DNA from: Hyphomonadaceae bacterium
GTDB taxonomy: Bacteria; Pseudomonadota; Alphaproteobacteria; Caulobacterales; Hyphomonadaceae
Direction: 5' to 3'
Assembly (NCBI GenBank): GCA_022844345.1
Contig: JALHLU010000003.1
Coordinates: 124,001 to 188,000, forward strand
Length of the DNA stretch: 64,000 nucleotides
Below, one piece after another: positions 8,654 through 18,022 of this stretch. The translations under genes and the position numbers were made by a program. The notes below the pieces were generated by a model that saw only the letters and a program-made list of their open reading frames with translations, was not told the DNA's origin and ran no database searches. Every line of letters starts with the position of its first letter. Position 1 is the first letter of the stretch.

Positions 8654-10282
8654 ATGGATTTCGATCCGCCAGCGAGAGTTACGATTGCCAACGCGTCTCG
8701 TCTTGTGGATAACCTAGCGATCTGTTGCGGGGAAGAGTTGGGGGCATCTCTGTACGACCGTCAAAGGACCGCTCGCGCGGATAGCCGGACGCTATTCGAC
8801 CAGATCAGCATCGATCATCGGGAGACGTTCTATCGTCGTCTGGCCGAGGCGCAGGCTTTTGGCGCAGCAAGCGACGGGCTTTCGAGCCACCATCCGGAAT
8901 TCAGCGCGCGCGGCGGCCTGACCATCGCCCAGCGCCTTGTGGGCTGGCTCGTGGTGTTCACGTTCGGAGCCGGACTGGTGACAGCACCGGGCCTGACCAT
9001 CACGCTTGCAGTTGGGGCCCTCGCCTCCGTCTTCCTGCTGCTGATTGGCCTGCGGTTTCTTGCGGCGGGTATGAAGCTCGGCGGTGGCGGCGCGAACAAC
9101 ACGCCAACAGCCAGGCTTGGCCCGCTGCCGGTGATCACGCTGCTGATACCGCTGCACAGGGAGGCCGCAGTTCTTCCCGGTCTGGTGAAATCGATCAGCG
9201 CGCTGGATTATCCTGAGGACCGGCTAGACATCAAACTGCTGATCGAGGCGGACGATCGCGAGACGCTCGATGCTGTCGAGGCGATGGGCGTGCAGGAGAG
9301 ATTCGAGGTCATCCCCGTCCCTCCCGGCCTGCCGCGTACCAAGCCAAAGGCGCTGAACTATGGTCTGGCCTTCGCGCGCGGCGACCTCGTTGCGATCTTC
9401 GATGCCGAGGATCACCCTCATCCCGGCCAGCCACGCGCGGCCGCCGCCGCCTTCATGGCCGGAGGTGACCGCCTCGCGGTCGTGCAGGCGCCGCTGAGCA
9501 TCCACAATGGCGGCGATGGATGGATCGCCCGGCAGTTCGAGATCGAATATGCAATCCACTTCCGTGTCTGGCTCCCCATGCTGGCGCGGTTGCGGGCGCC
9601 GCTCGCGCTTGGCGGGACCAGCAACTATTTCCGGCGTGAGGCGCTGGCCGAGGCTGGCGGCTGGGACGCGTGGAACGTCACTGAGGATGCGGACATAGGC
9701 CTGCGCCTTGCGCGGCTGGGATACCGCGCGGGCATGATTGCGCCCCCCACCGAGGAAGAAGCGCCGAGCGGGTTCCGGCCATGGCTGAACCAGCGCACGC
9801 GATGGATGAAGGGCTATCTGCAGACATGGCTGGTTCTGAACCGGTCGCCGATGAAGGCGATGCGGGGGATGGGCCTTTCCAACTACATGCTGACCCAGAT
9901 AACGCTTGGAGGCGCGCTGCTGGCGGCCATGACCCATGGGCCGCTACTGGTCTGGATACTTGCGAACGCCATCATGCTCTCCGGGTTTGAGGCCTGGCAT
10001 GTGACGCTGTTCGGCCTTGGCTATGGCAGCACGCTGGCCGCCGCTCTGGCGTCCGGATGCGGCGCCAGCCGGCCACTGACCCTGCTGACCTTGCCGCTCT
10101 ACTGGCCGCTGCAGTCGATCGCGGTCGCTCGCGCGCTTTATGAGATGAAGCGCAGGCCGCACTACTGGGCAAAGACCCCGCACGGCGCCGGCCGGCCCGC
10201 TTCGCCAGCCGCCCCCCTTCCCGACCATCGATCCGCCGGCGAGCGGGAGGACAATGTGATCCAGCTTCCCTTGCCGTTCTAG
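8654..10282 (+). CDS. Membrane glycosyltransferase, GT2 family
   Basis: 542 residues taking the ATG at 8654 (MDFDPPAR); the ORF extends upstream as antisense of the aldolase gene. After an N-terminal soluble segment come two hydrophobic helices (~95-135). The GT2 catalytic domain shows IEADDRET, FDAEDHPHPGQ, TEDADIGLRL and QRTRWMKG, the D, D, TED and Q(R/Q)xRW signatures of processive cellulose-synthase-like enzymes. C-terminal helices (~400-490) follow. It probably transfers sugar from a nucleotide donor to an envelope polysaccharide or glycolipid. The N-terminal extension resembles those of GT2 proteins with a GspE-type N domain, but I cannot confirm this. Confidence 0.88.
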   Translation: MDFDPPARVTIANASRLVDNLAICCGEELGASLYDRQRTARADSRTLFDQISIDHRETFYRRLAEAQAFGAASDGLSSHHPEFSARGGLTIAQRLVGWLVVFTFGAGLVTAPGLTITLAVGALASVFLLLIGLRFLAAGMKLGGGGANNTPTARLGPLPVITLLIPLHREAAVLPGLVKSISALDYPEDRLDIKLLIEADDRETLDAVEAMGVQERFEVIPVPPGLPRTKPKALNYGLAFARGDLVAIFDAEDHPHPGQPRAAAAAFMAGGDRLAVVQAPLSIHNGGDGWIARQFEIEYAIHFRVWLPMLARLRAPLALGGTSNYFRREALAEAGGWDAWNVTEDADIGLRLARLGYRAGMIAPPTEEEAPSGFRPWLNQRTRWMKGYLQTWLVLNRSPMKAMRGMGLSNYMLTQITLGGALLAAMTHGPLLVWILANAIMLSGFEAWHVTLFGLGYGSTLAAALASGCGASRPLTLLTLPLYWPLQSIAVARALYEMKRRPHYWAKTPHGAGRPASPAAPLPDHRSAGEREDNVIQLPLPF

Positions 10283-10318
10283 CATCCCGAAGGGCGCCGC
10301 CCCGCGATTTTTGGTCCT

Positions 10319-10600
10319 ATGGCCGGCGTCTTGCGCCCCGGCGCGCCGCAGTCCATCCCGCCCGGCATGACCCTGAACTGGATCATCACCTGCGCCGTCA
10401 TTGTCCTGGCCTTGGGAACGACCGTGTTTGCCGGCTGGAAGTCGGGGCGTCCGCGCAAGGATACCCTGAGGCCGCAATGGATATCCTGGCCTTTCGTGAC
10501 CGTGTTTGCCGGGGCGTTGCTGCTGTTCGCCATCATCCACGCAATGAACCTGCTGGGCTTCCAGACCGGGCAGAACACGACCGGACGATACGGCGGCTGA
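10319..10600 (+). CDS. Small two-helix membrane protein
   Basis: 93 residues from ATG 10319; a second ATG 16 codons in (MTLNWIITC) is an equally plausible start, since neither has a clear ribosome-binding site. Two hydrophobic segments, IITCAVIVLALGTTVFAGW and WPFVTVFAGALLLFAIIHAM, flank a basic loop (KSGRPRKD), suggesting both termini face the same side. No family recognised. It sits 36 bases after the glycosyltransferase stop in the same direction and could be co-transcribed. Confidence 0.6.
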   Translation: MAGVLRPGAPQSIPPGMTLNWIITCAVIVLALGTTVFAGWKSGRPRKDTLRPQWISWPFVTVFAGALLLFAIIHAMNLLGFQTGQNTTGRYGG

Positions 10601-10686
10601 AGCGTCTGCCCCGCGCGGCGGCGCTTGACCCTGCGCGGGCCGCTGGCTAGCCGTGGTGGACCGCCTGACAAGACCGGGAAAGCACC

Positions 10687-11880
10687 ATGGCCGACATCGA
10701 CACCTTCCGCTCTGAAACCCGCGCCTGGCTGGAGGCCAACTGCCCCGCCTCGATGCGCACGCCGATGGTGGAGGAAGAAGTCGTCTGGGGCGGCCGCAAC
10801 CAGAAGTTCGTGAACCCGGACTCGAAGGTATGGCTGGAGCGGATGGTGGCCAAGGGCTGGACGGCTCCGGCCTGGCCCAAGGAATATGGCGGCGGCGGGC
10901 TGTCGAAGGCCGAGGCCATCGTGCTCGACCAGGAAATGAAGCGCATCAATGCGCGCTCGCCGCTGGCCTCGTTCGGCATCTGGATGCTGGGGCCTGTGCT
11001 GCTGGAATACGCCAACGAGGAACAGAAGAAGAAGTTCCTGCCGGATATCTGCGCCGGCAAGACGCGCTGGTGCCAGGGCTATTCCGAGCCGGGCGCCGGC
11101 TCGGACCTCGCCTCGCTGCAGACCAAGTGCGAGGACAAGGGCGATCATTGGCTGATCAACGGCTCGAAGATCTGGACCAGCTACGCCAATCATGCCGACT
11201 GGATCTTCTGCCTCGTGCGCACGGACTTCACGAAGAAGCACGAAGGCATCTCGTTCGTGCTGTTCGACATGACGACGGCGGGCGTGGAGACGCGGCCGAT
11301 CCTGCTGATCTCCGGCTCCTCGCCCTTCTGCGAGACGTTCTTCACGGATGTGAAAGTGCCCAGGGACCAGCTGGTCGGCACGCCCGGCAAGGGCTGGGAC
11401 ATCGCCAAGCGCCTGCTGCAGTACGAGCGCCAGAACATCTCGGCCACCGGCTTCGGCGCGGATCGCAACGCCGGACCCACGCTGGCCGACATCGCCAAGA
11501 AATACACCGGCACCAAGGACGGCGCGATTGCCGATGCTGACCTGCGCGCGCGCATTACCAAGTCGATGATGTACGAGCAGGCCTTCATGCTGACAATCCA
11601 GCGCAACACCGAGATGGCGAAGGCCGGCGCGGATGTTGGCCCGGCCACCTCGATCATCAAATACGCCGCCGCCAAGATGAACCAGACCAAGACCGAGCTT
11701 CAGGTCGAGGCCATGGGCCATCAGGGCCTCGGCTGGGAAGGCGAAGGTTTCAAGCCGGGCGAGATCATGTCCACCCGCGCCATGCTGCGCGCCAAGGGAA
11801 ACTCGATCGAGGGCGGCACGAGCGAGGTGAACCTCAATGTCGTGGCCAAGCGCGTGTTGGGGCTGAGGGATCACCAGTAG
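10687..11880 (+). CDS. Acyl-CoA dehydrogenase
   Basis: 397 residues, full family length. WCQGYSEPGAGSDLASL is the FAD/substrate motif of the middle domain; NGSKIWTSYANHADW and the C-terminal EGGTSEVNLNVVAKRVLGL are typical of the fold. It is a flavoenzyme that forms the 2,3 double bond in acyl-CoA with electron transfer to ETF. Chain-length preference cannot be read here. A GTG-started SGNH hydrolase begins 7 bases after its stop, so the two are probably one operon. Confidence 0.95.
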   Translation: MADIDTFRSETRAWLEANCPASMRTPMVEEEVVWGGRNQKFVNPDSKVWLERMVAKGWTAPAWPKEYGGGGLSKAEAIVLDQEMKRINARSPLASFGIWMLGPVLLEYANEEQKKKFLPDICAGKTRWCQGYSEPGAGSDLASLQTKCEDKGDHWLINGSKIWTSYANHADWIFCLVRTDFTKKHEGISFVLFDMTTAGVETRPILLISGSSPFCETFFTDVKVPRDQLVGTPGKGWDIAKRLLQYERQNISATGFGADRNAGPTLADIAKKYTGTKDGAIADADLRARITKSMMYEQAFMLTIQRNTEMAKAGADVGPATSIIKYAAAKMNQTKTELQVEAMGHQGLGWEGEGFKPGEIMSTRAMLRAKGNSIEGGTSEVNLNVVAKRVLGLRDHQ

Positions 11881-11887
11881 GCCCGCC

Positions 11888-12802
11888 GTGGCTGGCCGTC
11901 CGGCGAAAACCTGGCAGCTGGCCGCCGCTGGCGCGTCGGCCGTTCTCGCCCTCGTCATCGTCGCCGAAGTCTCACTTCGTGTGCTTGGCGGCGACCGCCT
12001 GCTCTATCGGGCTGATCCCAAAATCGAATACCTGCCCGCGCCGGACCAGTCCGTGCTGCAGCAGGGGCTTGAGTTCCGCACGAATGCGTGGGGCATGCGC
12101 AGCGATGCCGTGACAGAGGCCAAGCCTGACGACGTGTTCCGCGTACTGGTGATCGGCGACAGCATCGTGTTCGGGCACACGAACATAGCACACGCCGATC
12201 TGGCGACGACGGCGCTATCGCGGATGCAAATGGAGGACGGCCGCCGCATCGAGGCGCTGAACGTCTCCGCGACGTCGTGGGGGCCGGGCAACATGCTGGC
12301 CTGGCTCGACCGGTTCGGTACGCTGGAGGCCGATGCGATCGTTGTGGTGCTGTCTACCCACGACCTAGGCGATGATCGGACATTCAAGCCTCCGGAGCGC
12401 GACGCCTATCCGCAGGCCGCGCCTGTATCCGCGCTGGGCGACTGGCTCTGGCGGAGGCTGACGCCCGACCCCGCGCATGGCGGGCCGGTTGACCCACGCA
12501 CGGAGGGCGATGCGCAGGCGGCGTTGCCGGTTTTGATGCAACGCGTGGCGGCGGCGCCCATGGGCGGCTGCCTGATCATCCACCCGACCATGGAGGAATG
12601 GAAAACGCAGGCGCCGGTCGCGGAGGAGCAGCGCCTTGAGGCAACTGCCCTGGGCGCGGGCGTCGCCGTATTCTATGGCCGCGCCTTCATCGACAACGCG
12701 TTGGACTATTACGACGGGATCCACCTCTCCCCCATCGGCCAGCAGGACCTGGCGCGCGCCATCGCGGCCTGCCCGGTGCTGGTGGGCGCTCGGGCTGACT
12801 GA
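11888..12802 (+). CDS. SGNH/GDSL-family hydrolase, membrane-anchored or secreted
   Basis: 304 residues starting with GTG, 7 bases after the dehydrogenase stop. An N-terminal hydrophobic helix (AAAGASAVLALVIVAEVSLRVL) acts as anchor or signal. RVLVIGDSIVFGHTN gives the block I Ser, and YYDGIHLSPIGQQDLA gives the block V Asp and His with spacing typical of the family. The GxND block is not obvious: around residues 155-160 the sequence reads LSTHDLGDD, with His where Asn is usual. Likely an esterase or deacylase acting on envelope carbohydrate or lipid; substrate unknown. Confidence 0.8.
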   Translation: MAGRPAKTWQLAAAGASAVLALVIVAEVSLRVLGGDRLLYRADPKIEYLPAPDQSVLQQGLEFRTNAWGMRSDAVTEAKPDDVFRVLVIGDSIVFGHTNIAHADLATTALSRMQMEDGRRIEALNVSATSWGPGNMLAWLDRFGTLEADAIVVVLSTHDLGDDRTFKPPERDAYPQAAPVSALGDWLWRRLTPDPAHGGPVDPRTEGDAQAALPVLMQRVAAAPMGGCLIIHPTMEEWKTQAPVAEEQRLEATALGAGVAVFYGRAFIDNALDYYDGIHLSPIGQQDLARAIAACPVLVGARAD

Positions 12803-12811
12803 ACCAACTCG

Positions 12812-14218
12812 TCAGCGCATCAGCAGACGGATCAGGCGGCGGGCGCGTTTGCCGTAGGGGGGCGCAAGCCAGTTGGCGGGGTTGAAGAAGCCGGTGCGGA
12901 AGACGGCACGCTGGTGGGTGAAACGGTCGAAGCCCGCCCTGCCGTGATAGGAGCCCCAGCCGCTGGCGCCGACGCCGCCGAAGGGCAGTCCTTCCTGGGC
13001 GAAGTGCAGCAGCGTGGCGTTGATGGTGACGCCGCCCGAATGGGTCTGATCCATCACGATGTTCTGCTCGCGCCGGTCCTCGGCAAAGACATAGAGGGCC
13101 AAGGGGTGCGGGTGCGAGTTGATCCAGTGCAGCGCATCTTCCAGCGAGTCATAACCGATGATCGGCAGGACAGGCGCGAAGATCTCGTCGCGGATCAGCA
13201 TGCTCGCCTGCGGCGGGTTCACCACCACGACAGGCGGCAGGACGCGGCGCTCGCGATCAGATGGCGCGGGATGCCGCATGACCTTGGCGCCGCCGAGCTC
13301 CGCCTCGTTGACAGCCGCCGTCATGCGATCGAACGCGCCGACGCTGATGAGACTGGAGTAGTCGGGGCCGAGATCGGGATAGAGCCGGCGGGCCTCGGCC
13401 ATGACGAGCTCAGCGAACTCCATCGCGCGTTCGCGCGGGGCGAGGACATAGTCCGGCGCGATGCAGGTCTGGCCCGCGTTCAGGAACTTGCCGAGCGCGA
13501 TGCTCTTGACGGCCTTAGACAGCGATCCCGAAGGACAGATCAGCGCCGGCGATTTGCCGCCCAGCTCAAGCGTGGTTGGCGTGAGATTTTCAGCTGCGGC
13601 AGCCGCCACCTTGCGGCCAACAGCGGTGGAGCCGGTGAAGACGATGTGGTCGAAAGGCTGGCGCGTGAAGTCAACGGCGACATCGGGGCCGCCAAGGACA
13701 ACGGCGACGACTTCTTCCTTGTATGTCTCTCGGATCGCGCGCCTGAGCAGGTCAGAGAAGTTCACCGTGTGCTCGGACGGTTTGATGATGACGCGGTTGC
13801 CGGCGGCGAGCGCATCGACAAGCGGGGCAAGCGCCAGCTGCAGCGGATAGTTCCACGGCGAGATGATTCCGATCACGCCAAGCGGCTCGGGCCGCACCCA
13901 GGCGGAGCCGGGCCAGAAGTTCATGTCGACTTCGCGATGGCTGGGCTCCATCCACCATTTGACGTGCTTGCGCGCGTGGCGGATGCCCGAGATGAGGACC
14001 GCAACTTCGAGCAACGACGTTTCGAATCGCGAGCGGTTGCCGAAATCGGCGGAGATTGCGTCTGCAAAGGCATCGGCGCGCTTGCGCACCATGTCCTCGA
14101 GTTCCTGTAGCCGCTCGATACGGACGCGGGCGTTGGGCGGGCCTTCACGGTGCTGGGCCGTGCGCTGCAGGGACAGCAGGCGGGCCGTCTCAGTTGCTGG
14201 AGGAGTGGTGCCGTCCAT
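12812..14218 (-). CDS. Aldehyde dehydrogenase, coniferyl-aldehyde dehydrogenase type
   Basis: 468 residues from MDGTTPPA, whose ATG follows GGGGCGA. Motifs are SPWNYPLQLALAPLVDAL, IIKPSEHTVNFSDLL, FTGSTAVGRKV, LELGGKSPALI and NAGQTCIAPDYVL with the catalytic Cys. The C-terminus is GGVGASGWGSYHG. This is the short ALDH subgroup containing coniferyl aldehyde and long-chain fatty aldehyde dehydrogenases. It oxidises an aldehyde to the acid with NAD(P)+. It converges on the SGNH gene, with stops 10 bases apart. Confidence 0.9.
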   Translation of the reverse strand: MDGTTPPATETARLLSLQRTAQHREGPPNARVRIERLQELEDMVRKRADAFADAISADFGNRSRFETSLLEVAVLISGIRHARKHVKWWMEPSHREVDMNFWPGSAWVRPEPLGVIGIISPWNYPLQLALAPLVDALAAGNRVIIKPSEHTVNFSDLLRRAIRETYKEEVVAVVLGGPDVAVDFTRQPFDHIVFTGSTAVGRKVAAAAAENLTPTTLELGGKSPALICPSGSLSKAVKSIALGKFLNAGQTCIAPDYVLAPRERAMEFAELVMAEARRLYPDLGPDYSSLISVGAFDRMTAAVNEAELGGAKVMRHPAPSDRERRVLPPVVVVNPPQASMLIRDEIFAPVLPIIGYDSLEDALHWINSHPHPLALYVFAEDRREQNIVMDQTHSGGVTINATLLHFAQEGLPFGGVGASGWGSYHGRAGFDRFTHQRAVFRTGFFNPANWLAPPYGKRARRLIRLLMR

Positions 14219-14293
14219 CCGGTCGCCCCGCATTCTGGAAGTGAGTTGTGCCGGACCGGCTCGCGGATTCAAGCGGAAATCCGCCCGTGCGGG

Positions 14294-14983
14294 TCAGTTG
14301 GGGGAGCCAAGGCGTTTTGCGGCGATTTGGGCGACCGCCCGGGCGCGGGAACCGAACTGGCGGTTTGCGAGGGCGGCGAAAATCACCAGCGTTGCAGCGA
14401 CAAAGGTCCACCAGGCGACAAACCACGCAAGAACTGCAATGGCGAGGAAGAAGGCGCGGAGGCCGTGGGTGAACTGTCCCGCGGCCGCAATGTTCATATC
14501 CGCGACGCTGGCGGCTGCCTCCTCCGCGCCCGGCTTGCCGGCTTCAGGCGTCGCGGCCAGCATGACGGCCGAATAGTTGAACAGGCGATAGGCCCAGCCG
14601 AACTTGAAGAACGCGTAGGCATAGAGCCCCATCACAACCGCCGTCTTCACATAGAAGCCAGGCCGGTCGATCTCGACGTGGGCCACGCTCTGCTCGAACG
14701 CGCCGATGATGGTGTCTGCGGCAGTGAGCAGGCCGAAGCCTGCGCCGACGGCGAGCAGCGCGGTCGAGGCGAAGAAGGACGTCGCCTGCTGGAGGCCGGT
14801 GATGATGTTGGCGTCGACGAGGCGGACCTCGCGCCTGGCCATCTGGCGCATCCATTCGCGCCGTTGCGTCTTCATGGCCGCCGATAGCGTGTGCCGGTGC
14901 CAGGGCGAGGAGTCGATCAGCCAGCCGAGGAAGGCCCAGGCGAGGATAAAGAAGGCGAGCGCTCCGCCGTCGAGCCACGTCAT
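14294..14983 (-). CDS. DUF599 family membrane protein
   Basis: 229 residues with four hydrophobic segments (~8-22, ~70-95, ~108-130, ~175-200). Features familiar from DUF599 proteins are WHRHTLSAAMKTQRREWMRQM near the N-terminus, DANIITGLQQATSFFAST, and FKFGWAYRLFNYSAVMLAA. The function of the family is unknown. It runs in the same direction as the aldehyde dehydrogenase gene, about 75 bases upstream of it. Confidence 0.8.
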   Translation of the reverse strand: MTWLDGGALAFFILAWAFLGWLIDSSPWHRHTLSAAMKTQRREWMRQMARREVRLVDANIITGLQQATSFFASTALLAVGAGFGLLTAADTIIGAFEQSVAHVEIDRPGFYVKTAVVMGLYAYAFFKFGWAYRLFNYSAVMLAATPEAGKPGAEEAAASVADMNIAAAGQFTHGLRAFFLAIAVLAWFVAWWTFVAATLVIFAALANRQFGSRARAVAQIAAKRLGSPN

Positions 14984-15491
14984 GATGATGCCCCAGGATT
15001 CGGGGGAGTTAGAGGGGATTGTGAGGCGGCTGGCTAGTCCCGGGTGCGGAGAGGCTTTCAGGCCGGATGAAACCGCCTGGGATGCTGTGGTTCTGGCCTG
15101 TCCGAGAAGACGGAGGGCCGGGGACGCGGATGGCTCCGCAGGGTTTTAGTCTGTAGTTCGTGGTTCGTAGTCCGAAGAGCGGATCGCCCGCGTCCCCGCG
15201 CGAGGGATTGCTCCCGCACGCATCGCCCCGCGCCGGCAGTGATCGGCTGCCCTCCTTGCGGAGCGATGGGAGCATTATGCGCTCAGTCCGGAGGGGGTGG
15301 GATTTGATTGCGGCTGTCCTACAGCAGGTTTCTGCATAGAGCGCTGAAAGTGCTAGCGAAGATTCTTCAGCCGCCACATTTCATCCGGCCGAAGTGAACG
15401 CACTCCAAGGCTGTCATCCCGGCCAAGTGCGAAGCACGTAGAGCCGGGATGACAAGTCGCAGAGTCGAGCCGGAGCTCCTCGATGCGCGCC
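14984..15491. other. 508-base intergenic stretch
   Basis: No convincing gene. The minus ORF 15009-15377 has no family features or ribosome-binding site and biased composition. The stretch holds a short direct repeat (TTCGTGGTTCGTAGTCCG near 15155) and the palindromic repeat listed next. It separates two minus-strand genes. Confidence 0.6.
15412..15454. repeat. Intergenic palindromic repeat (TGTCATCCCGGC type)
   Basis: Perfect 12-base arms TGTCATCCCGGC and GCCGGGATGACA flank 19 bases. Elements with these arms are common, dispersed intergenic repeats in alphaproteobacterial genomes. Only one copy was noticed in this window. Confidence 0.7.
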
Positions 15492-15998
15492 CTAAATCCG
15501 TCCGAGGAAATCGAGTTTGCCGAGGGGAACGCCGCTGTGGCGAAGGATCGCGTAGGCGGTGGTGACGTGGAAAAGGAAGTTCGGCAGCGCGAAGCCGGTG
15601 AGGAAGCCGAGGCCCTTGAAGGGGAAGTCGCCGCTCGGGGTCTTGAGCACGATGTCTTTTTCTTCGGAGCCGTCGACGGCGGAGGCGGGGACGCTCTTCA
15701 CATAGTCGATGGTCTTCGCGATGCGAGCGCGGAGTTCGGCCATCGTTGTTTCGGTGTCGGGCATGGAGGGCGCCGCGCCGCCGGAGAGGCGGGCCATCGC
15801 GCCCTTGGCGCTGTCGCTGGCAAGCTGGATCTGCGAGGAGAGCGGCCGCATGTCGGGGGCGAGGCGCTGTGTCACCAGCACGTCCGGGTCGAAGCCGCGC
15901 GCTTTTGCGTTTTCCTCGGCCTTGGCCAGCAACTGGTCGAGATTGCCGAGCATGCGCAGAAAGACCGGCGTGCTGGCCGTGTACATAGAAATTGTCAT
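15492..15998 (-). CDS. DUF1993 family protein
   Basis: 168 residues. MTISMYTASTPVFLRMLGNL, the internal RLAPDMRPL, and the C-terminal FHVTTAYAILRHSGVPLGK with FLGRI are the recognisable marks of DUF1993. The fold is a four-helix bundle related to DinB-like proteins (family knowledge, not visible). The His residues FHVTT and LRHSG could bind metal. No signal peptide, so cytoplasmic. Divergent from the HCCA isomerase gene. Confidence 0.85.
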   Translation of the reverse strand: MTISMYTASTPVFLRMLGNLDQLLAKAEENAKARGFDPDVLVTQRLAPDMRPLSSQIQLASDSAKGAMARLSGGAAPSMPDTETTMAELRARIAKTIDYVKSVPASAVDGSEEKDIVLKTPSGDFPFKGLGFLTGFALPNFLFHVTTAYAILRHSGVPLGKLDFLGRI

Positions 15999-16128
15999 GA
16001 TCCGTCCCTTGTTGGCCCGCGCAGATATGGCCGTAGGAAATGGCCGGCGGACTGTGCCTTGGGATATGGGGCCGGTTTTTGCCGCCGCAATCTGGTAGGG
16101 TAACGAATCGCCGGTTCGGGAAAGTGTC

Positions 16129-16746
16129 GTGAAACTTCAATTCTGGTTCGAATTCGCCTCGACCTATTCCTATCCCGCCGTCATGCGGATCGACAAAGCT
16201 GCGACGGCGCGGGGCGTCGAGATCGAATGGCGGCCCTTCCTGCTCGGCCCGCTGTTTCACGCCCAGCAGGGCCTCAAGGACAGCCCGTTCAACGCTGTGC
16301 CTGTGAAAGGCTCGTACATGTGGCGCGATATGGAGCGGACCTGCGAGAAGCACGGCCTGCCCTTCCGCCGCCCGCACCGCTTTCCACAGAATGGACTGAT
16401 GGCGGCGCGGATCACCCTGTCGCTTGCACAGGAAGCACGAGGCAACTTCGTGAAGGCTGTGTTCCAGGCAAACTTTGTCCACGACCGGGATATTTCCGAC
16501 CCGCAGATCCTTCATGCCGCGGCGCGTCGGGCGGGGCTGGACCCTCTGGAAGTGCTGGCGGCGATGACGTCCGAACCGGTCAAGCAGCAGCTGAAGGACG
16601 AGACCTCGCGCGCGGCCGACCTCGGGATTTTCGGGGCGCCGAGCCTCGTGGCGCAGGACGGCGAACTGTTCTGGGGCAATGACCGGATCGAGGACGCCCT
16701 TGATTGGGCCGTCCGGGGGACGCTAAGACCCAACACCCAGAACTGA
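16129..16746 (+). CDS. 2-hydroxychromene-2-carboxylate isomerase family (DsbA-like fold)
   Basis: 205 residues, GTG start (VKLQFWFEFASTYSYPA). Residues FEFASTYSYPAVMRID give the Ser-containing active-site loop of the kappa-GST/HCCA isomerase group, and IFGAPSLVAQDGELFWGNDR is its cis-Pro region plus C-terminal signature. Relatives isomerise an aromatic-ring-cleavage intermediate with glutathione, but many work outside naphthalene catabolism. The next gene, an acyl-CoA dehydrogenase, starts 26 bases after its stop, so the two are probably co-transcribed and act on a shared acid or CoA substrate (inference). Confidence 0.85.
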   Translation: MKLQFWFEFASTYSYPAVMRIDKAATARGVEIEWRPFLLGPLFHAQQGLKDSPFNAVPVKGSYMWRDMERTCEKHGLPFRRPHRFPQNGLMAARITLSLAQEARGNFVKAVFQANFVHDRDISDPQILHAAARRAGLDPLEVLAAMTSEPVKQQLKDETSRAADLGIFGAPSLVAQDGELFWGNDRIEDALDWAVRGTLRPNTQN

Positions 16747-16772
16747 AGAATTGGTACGCCGGGAGTTTCGCC

Positions 16773-17906
16773 ATGGCCTTCGTCCTTTCCGAAGAGCAGC
16801 AGATGCTGCGCGACAGCGCGCTGTCATTCGCCAGTGAGAAACTTCCGATCAGCCAGTTGCGCGCGCTTCGCGCCAAGGGCGAAGGCTATGACCGGGCGGC
16901 CTGGGCAGAGATGGCCGAGCTCGGCTTTGCTGGCGTCCTGATACCTGAAGAGTTCGGCGGCTCGGGCTTTGGCTATGTTGGGCTTGGTCAGGTGCTTGAA
17001 GCGCAGGGACGCACGATTGCGGCTTCCCCCCTGCTATCGACGGCGATGGTTGGAGCATCGGCCCTGATGCTGGCGGGCAGCCAGGCGCAGAAGGAAGCCT
17101 GGCTTCCGAAGATTGCCACTGGCGAGGCGCTGACTGCGCTGGCCGTTGATGAGAGTGCGCACCATGATCCGGCGCATATCAAGCTGGCCGCGACGAAGAG
17201 CGGTGCGGGCTACACGTTGTCGGGCGACAAGCGTTATGTGGTCGATGGCGGCGACGCGGACCTGCTGATCGTCGCGGCGCGCACGTCTGGCGATGCGGGT
17301 GATGCGACGGGGATCACGCTGTTCCTCGTGCCGGCCGGCGCCAAGGGCGTGACGCGGACATCTCTGAAGACGCTGGATGCGCACGGGGCGGCGAACATCA
17401 GCTTTGCAGGAGTCGAGGCCGGTGCGGACGCGGTGCTCGGCGCCGTCGATGGCGGCTATGCGACGCTGGAGGCGATCCTTGATCGCGCGCGCATCGGGCT
17501 TGCGGCGGAAATGCTCGGCGCTTCGGATGCGGCGTTCGAGATGACGGCCGAGTACCTCAAAGTGCGCAAGCAGTTCGGGCAGCTGATCGGCTCGTTCCAG
17601 TCGCTGCAGCATCGCGCGGCGGTCATGTTCACCGAGCTGGAGCTGACACGCTCGTGCGTGGCGGCGGCGCTGGACGGGCTGGATCGCAACGCCAACAACA
17701 TCGCCGAGCTGGCGTCGCTGGCCAAGGCGCGCGCGGGCGAGACGCTGCACCTCGTGTCGAACGAGACTGTGCAGATGCATGGCGGCATCGGGATGACCGA
17801 TGTGCACGACAGCGGCCTCTACATGAAGCGCGCGCGGGTGCTTGAGGCGCTGTACGGCAGCGAGAGCTTCCATCGCGACCGCTATGCGCGGATCGGCGGA
17901 TACTGA
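16773..17906 (+). CDS. Acyl-CoA dehydrogenase family protein
   Basis: 377 residues from MAFVLSEEQQMLRDS; GGGAG precedes this ATG and the upstream part of the ORF overlaps the isomerase gene. EEFGGSGFGYVGLGQVLEAQG and the C-terminal VQMHGGIGMTDVHDSGLYMKRA fit the FadE-like or steroid-side-chain branch. The middle domain reads AVDESAHHDPAHIKL where most family members have an EPGAGSD-type motif, so FAD/substrate contacts differ from the classic enzyme at 10.7 kb. Such divergent forms often work as heteromeric subunits (family knowledge); no partner is visible next door. Confidence 0.9.
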   Translation: MAFVLSEEQQMLRDSALSFASEKLPISQLRALRAKGEGYDRAAWAEMAELGFAGVLIPEEFGGSGFGYVGLGQVLEAQGRTIAASPLLSTAMVGASALMLAGSQAQKEAWLPKIATGEALTALAVDESAHHDPAHIKLAATKSGAGYTLSGDKRYVVDGGDADLLIVAARTSGDAGDATGITLFLVPAGAKGVTRTSLKTLDAHGAANISFAGVEAGADAVLGAVDGGYATLEAILDRARIGLAAEMLGASDAAFEMTAEYLKVRKQFGQLIGSFQSLQHRAAVMFTELELTRSCVAAALDGLDRNANNIAELASLAKARAGETLHLVSNETVQMHGGIGMTDVHDSGLYMKRARVLEALYGSESFHRDRYARIGGY

Positions 17907-17932
17907 TTTCCGAAACGTAGCGCTGAAAACAG

Positions 17933-17994
17933 GCAGGCCGCCTGCGGTGACGCGGGCGGCCTGCTGTGGCGCGTCCTGGAGGGGCCGGACGCGC
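17933..17994. terminator. Two back-to-back hairpins between convergent genes
   Basis: GCAGGCCGCC pairs with GGCGGCCTGC (17933-17964), and immediately after, GCGCGTCC pairs with GGACGCGC (17969-17994). They occupy the gap between the dehydrogenase and the convergent fasciclin gene. Neither has a T run. They probably insulate the two transcripts. Confidence 0.55.
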
Positions 17995-18022
17995 CTGTTG
18001 GGGGAGGAAAGGCTCGTGCTGC

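Noticed and set aside
10279-11958. 559-residue minus-strand ORF
   Set aside because: Shadow of the acyl-CoA dehydrogenase; no domain, arginine- and glycine-rich.
12914-14110. 398-residue plus-strand ORF
   Set aside because: Antisense to the aldehyde dehydrogenase gene; no family features.
15009-15377. 122-residue minus-strand ORF in the intergenic stretch
   Set aside because: No ribosome-binding site, no domain, and it crosses repeat-like DNA.
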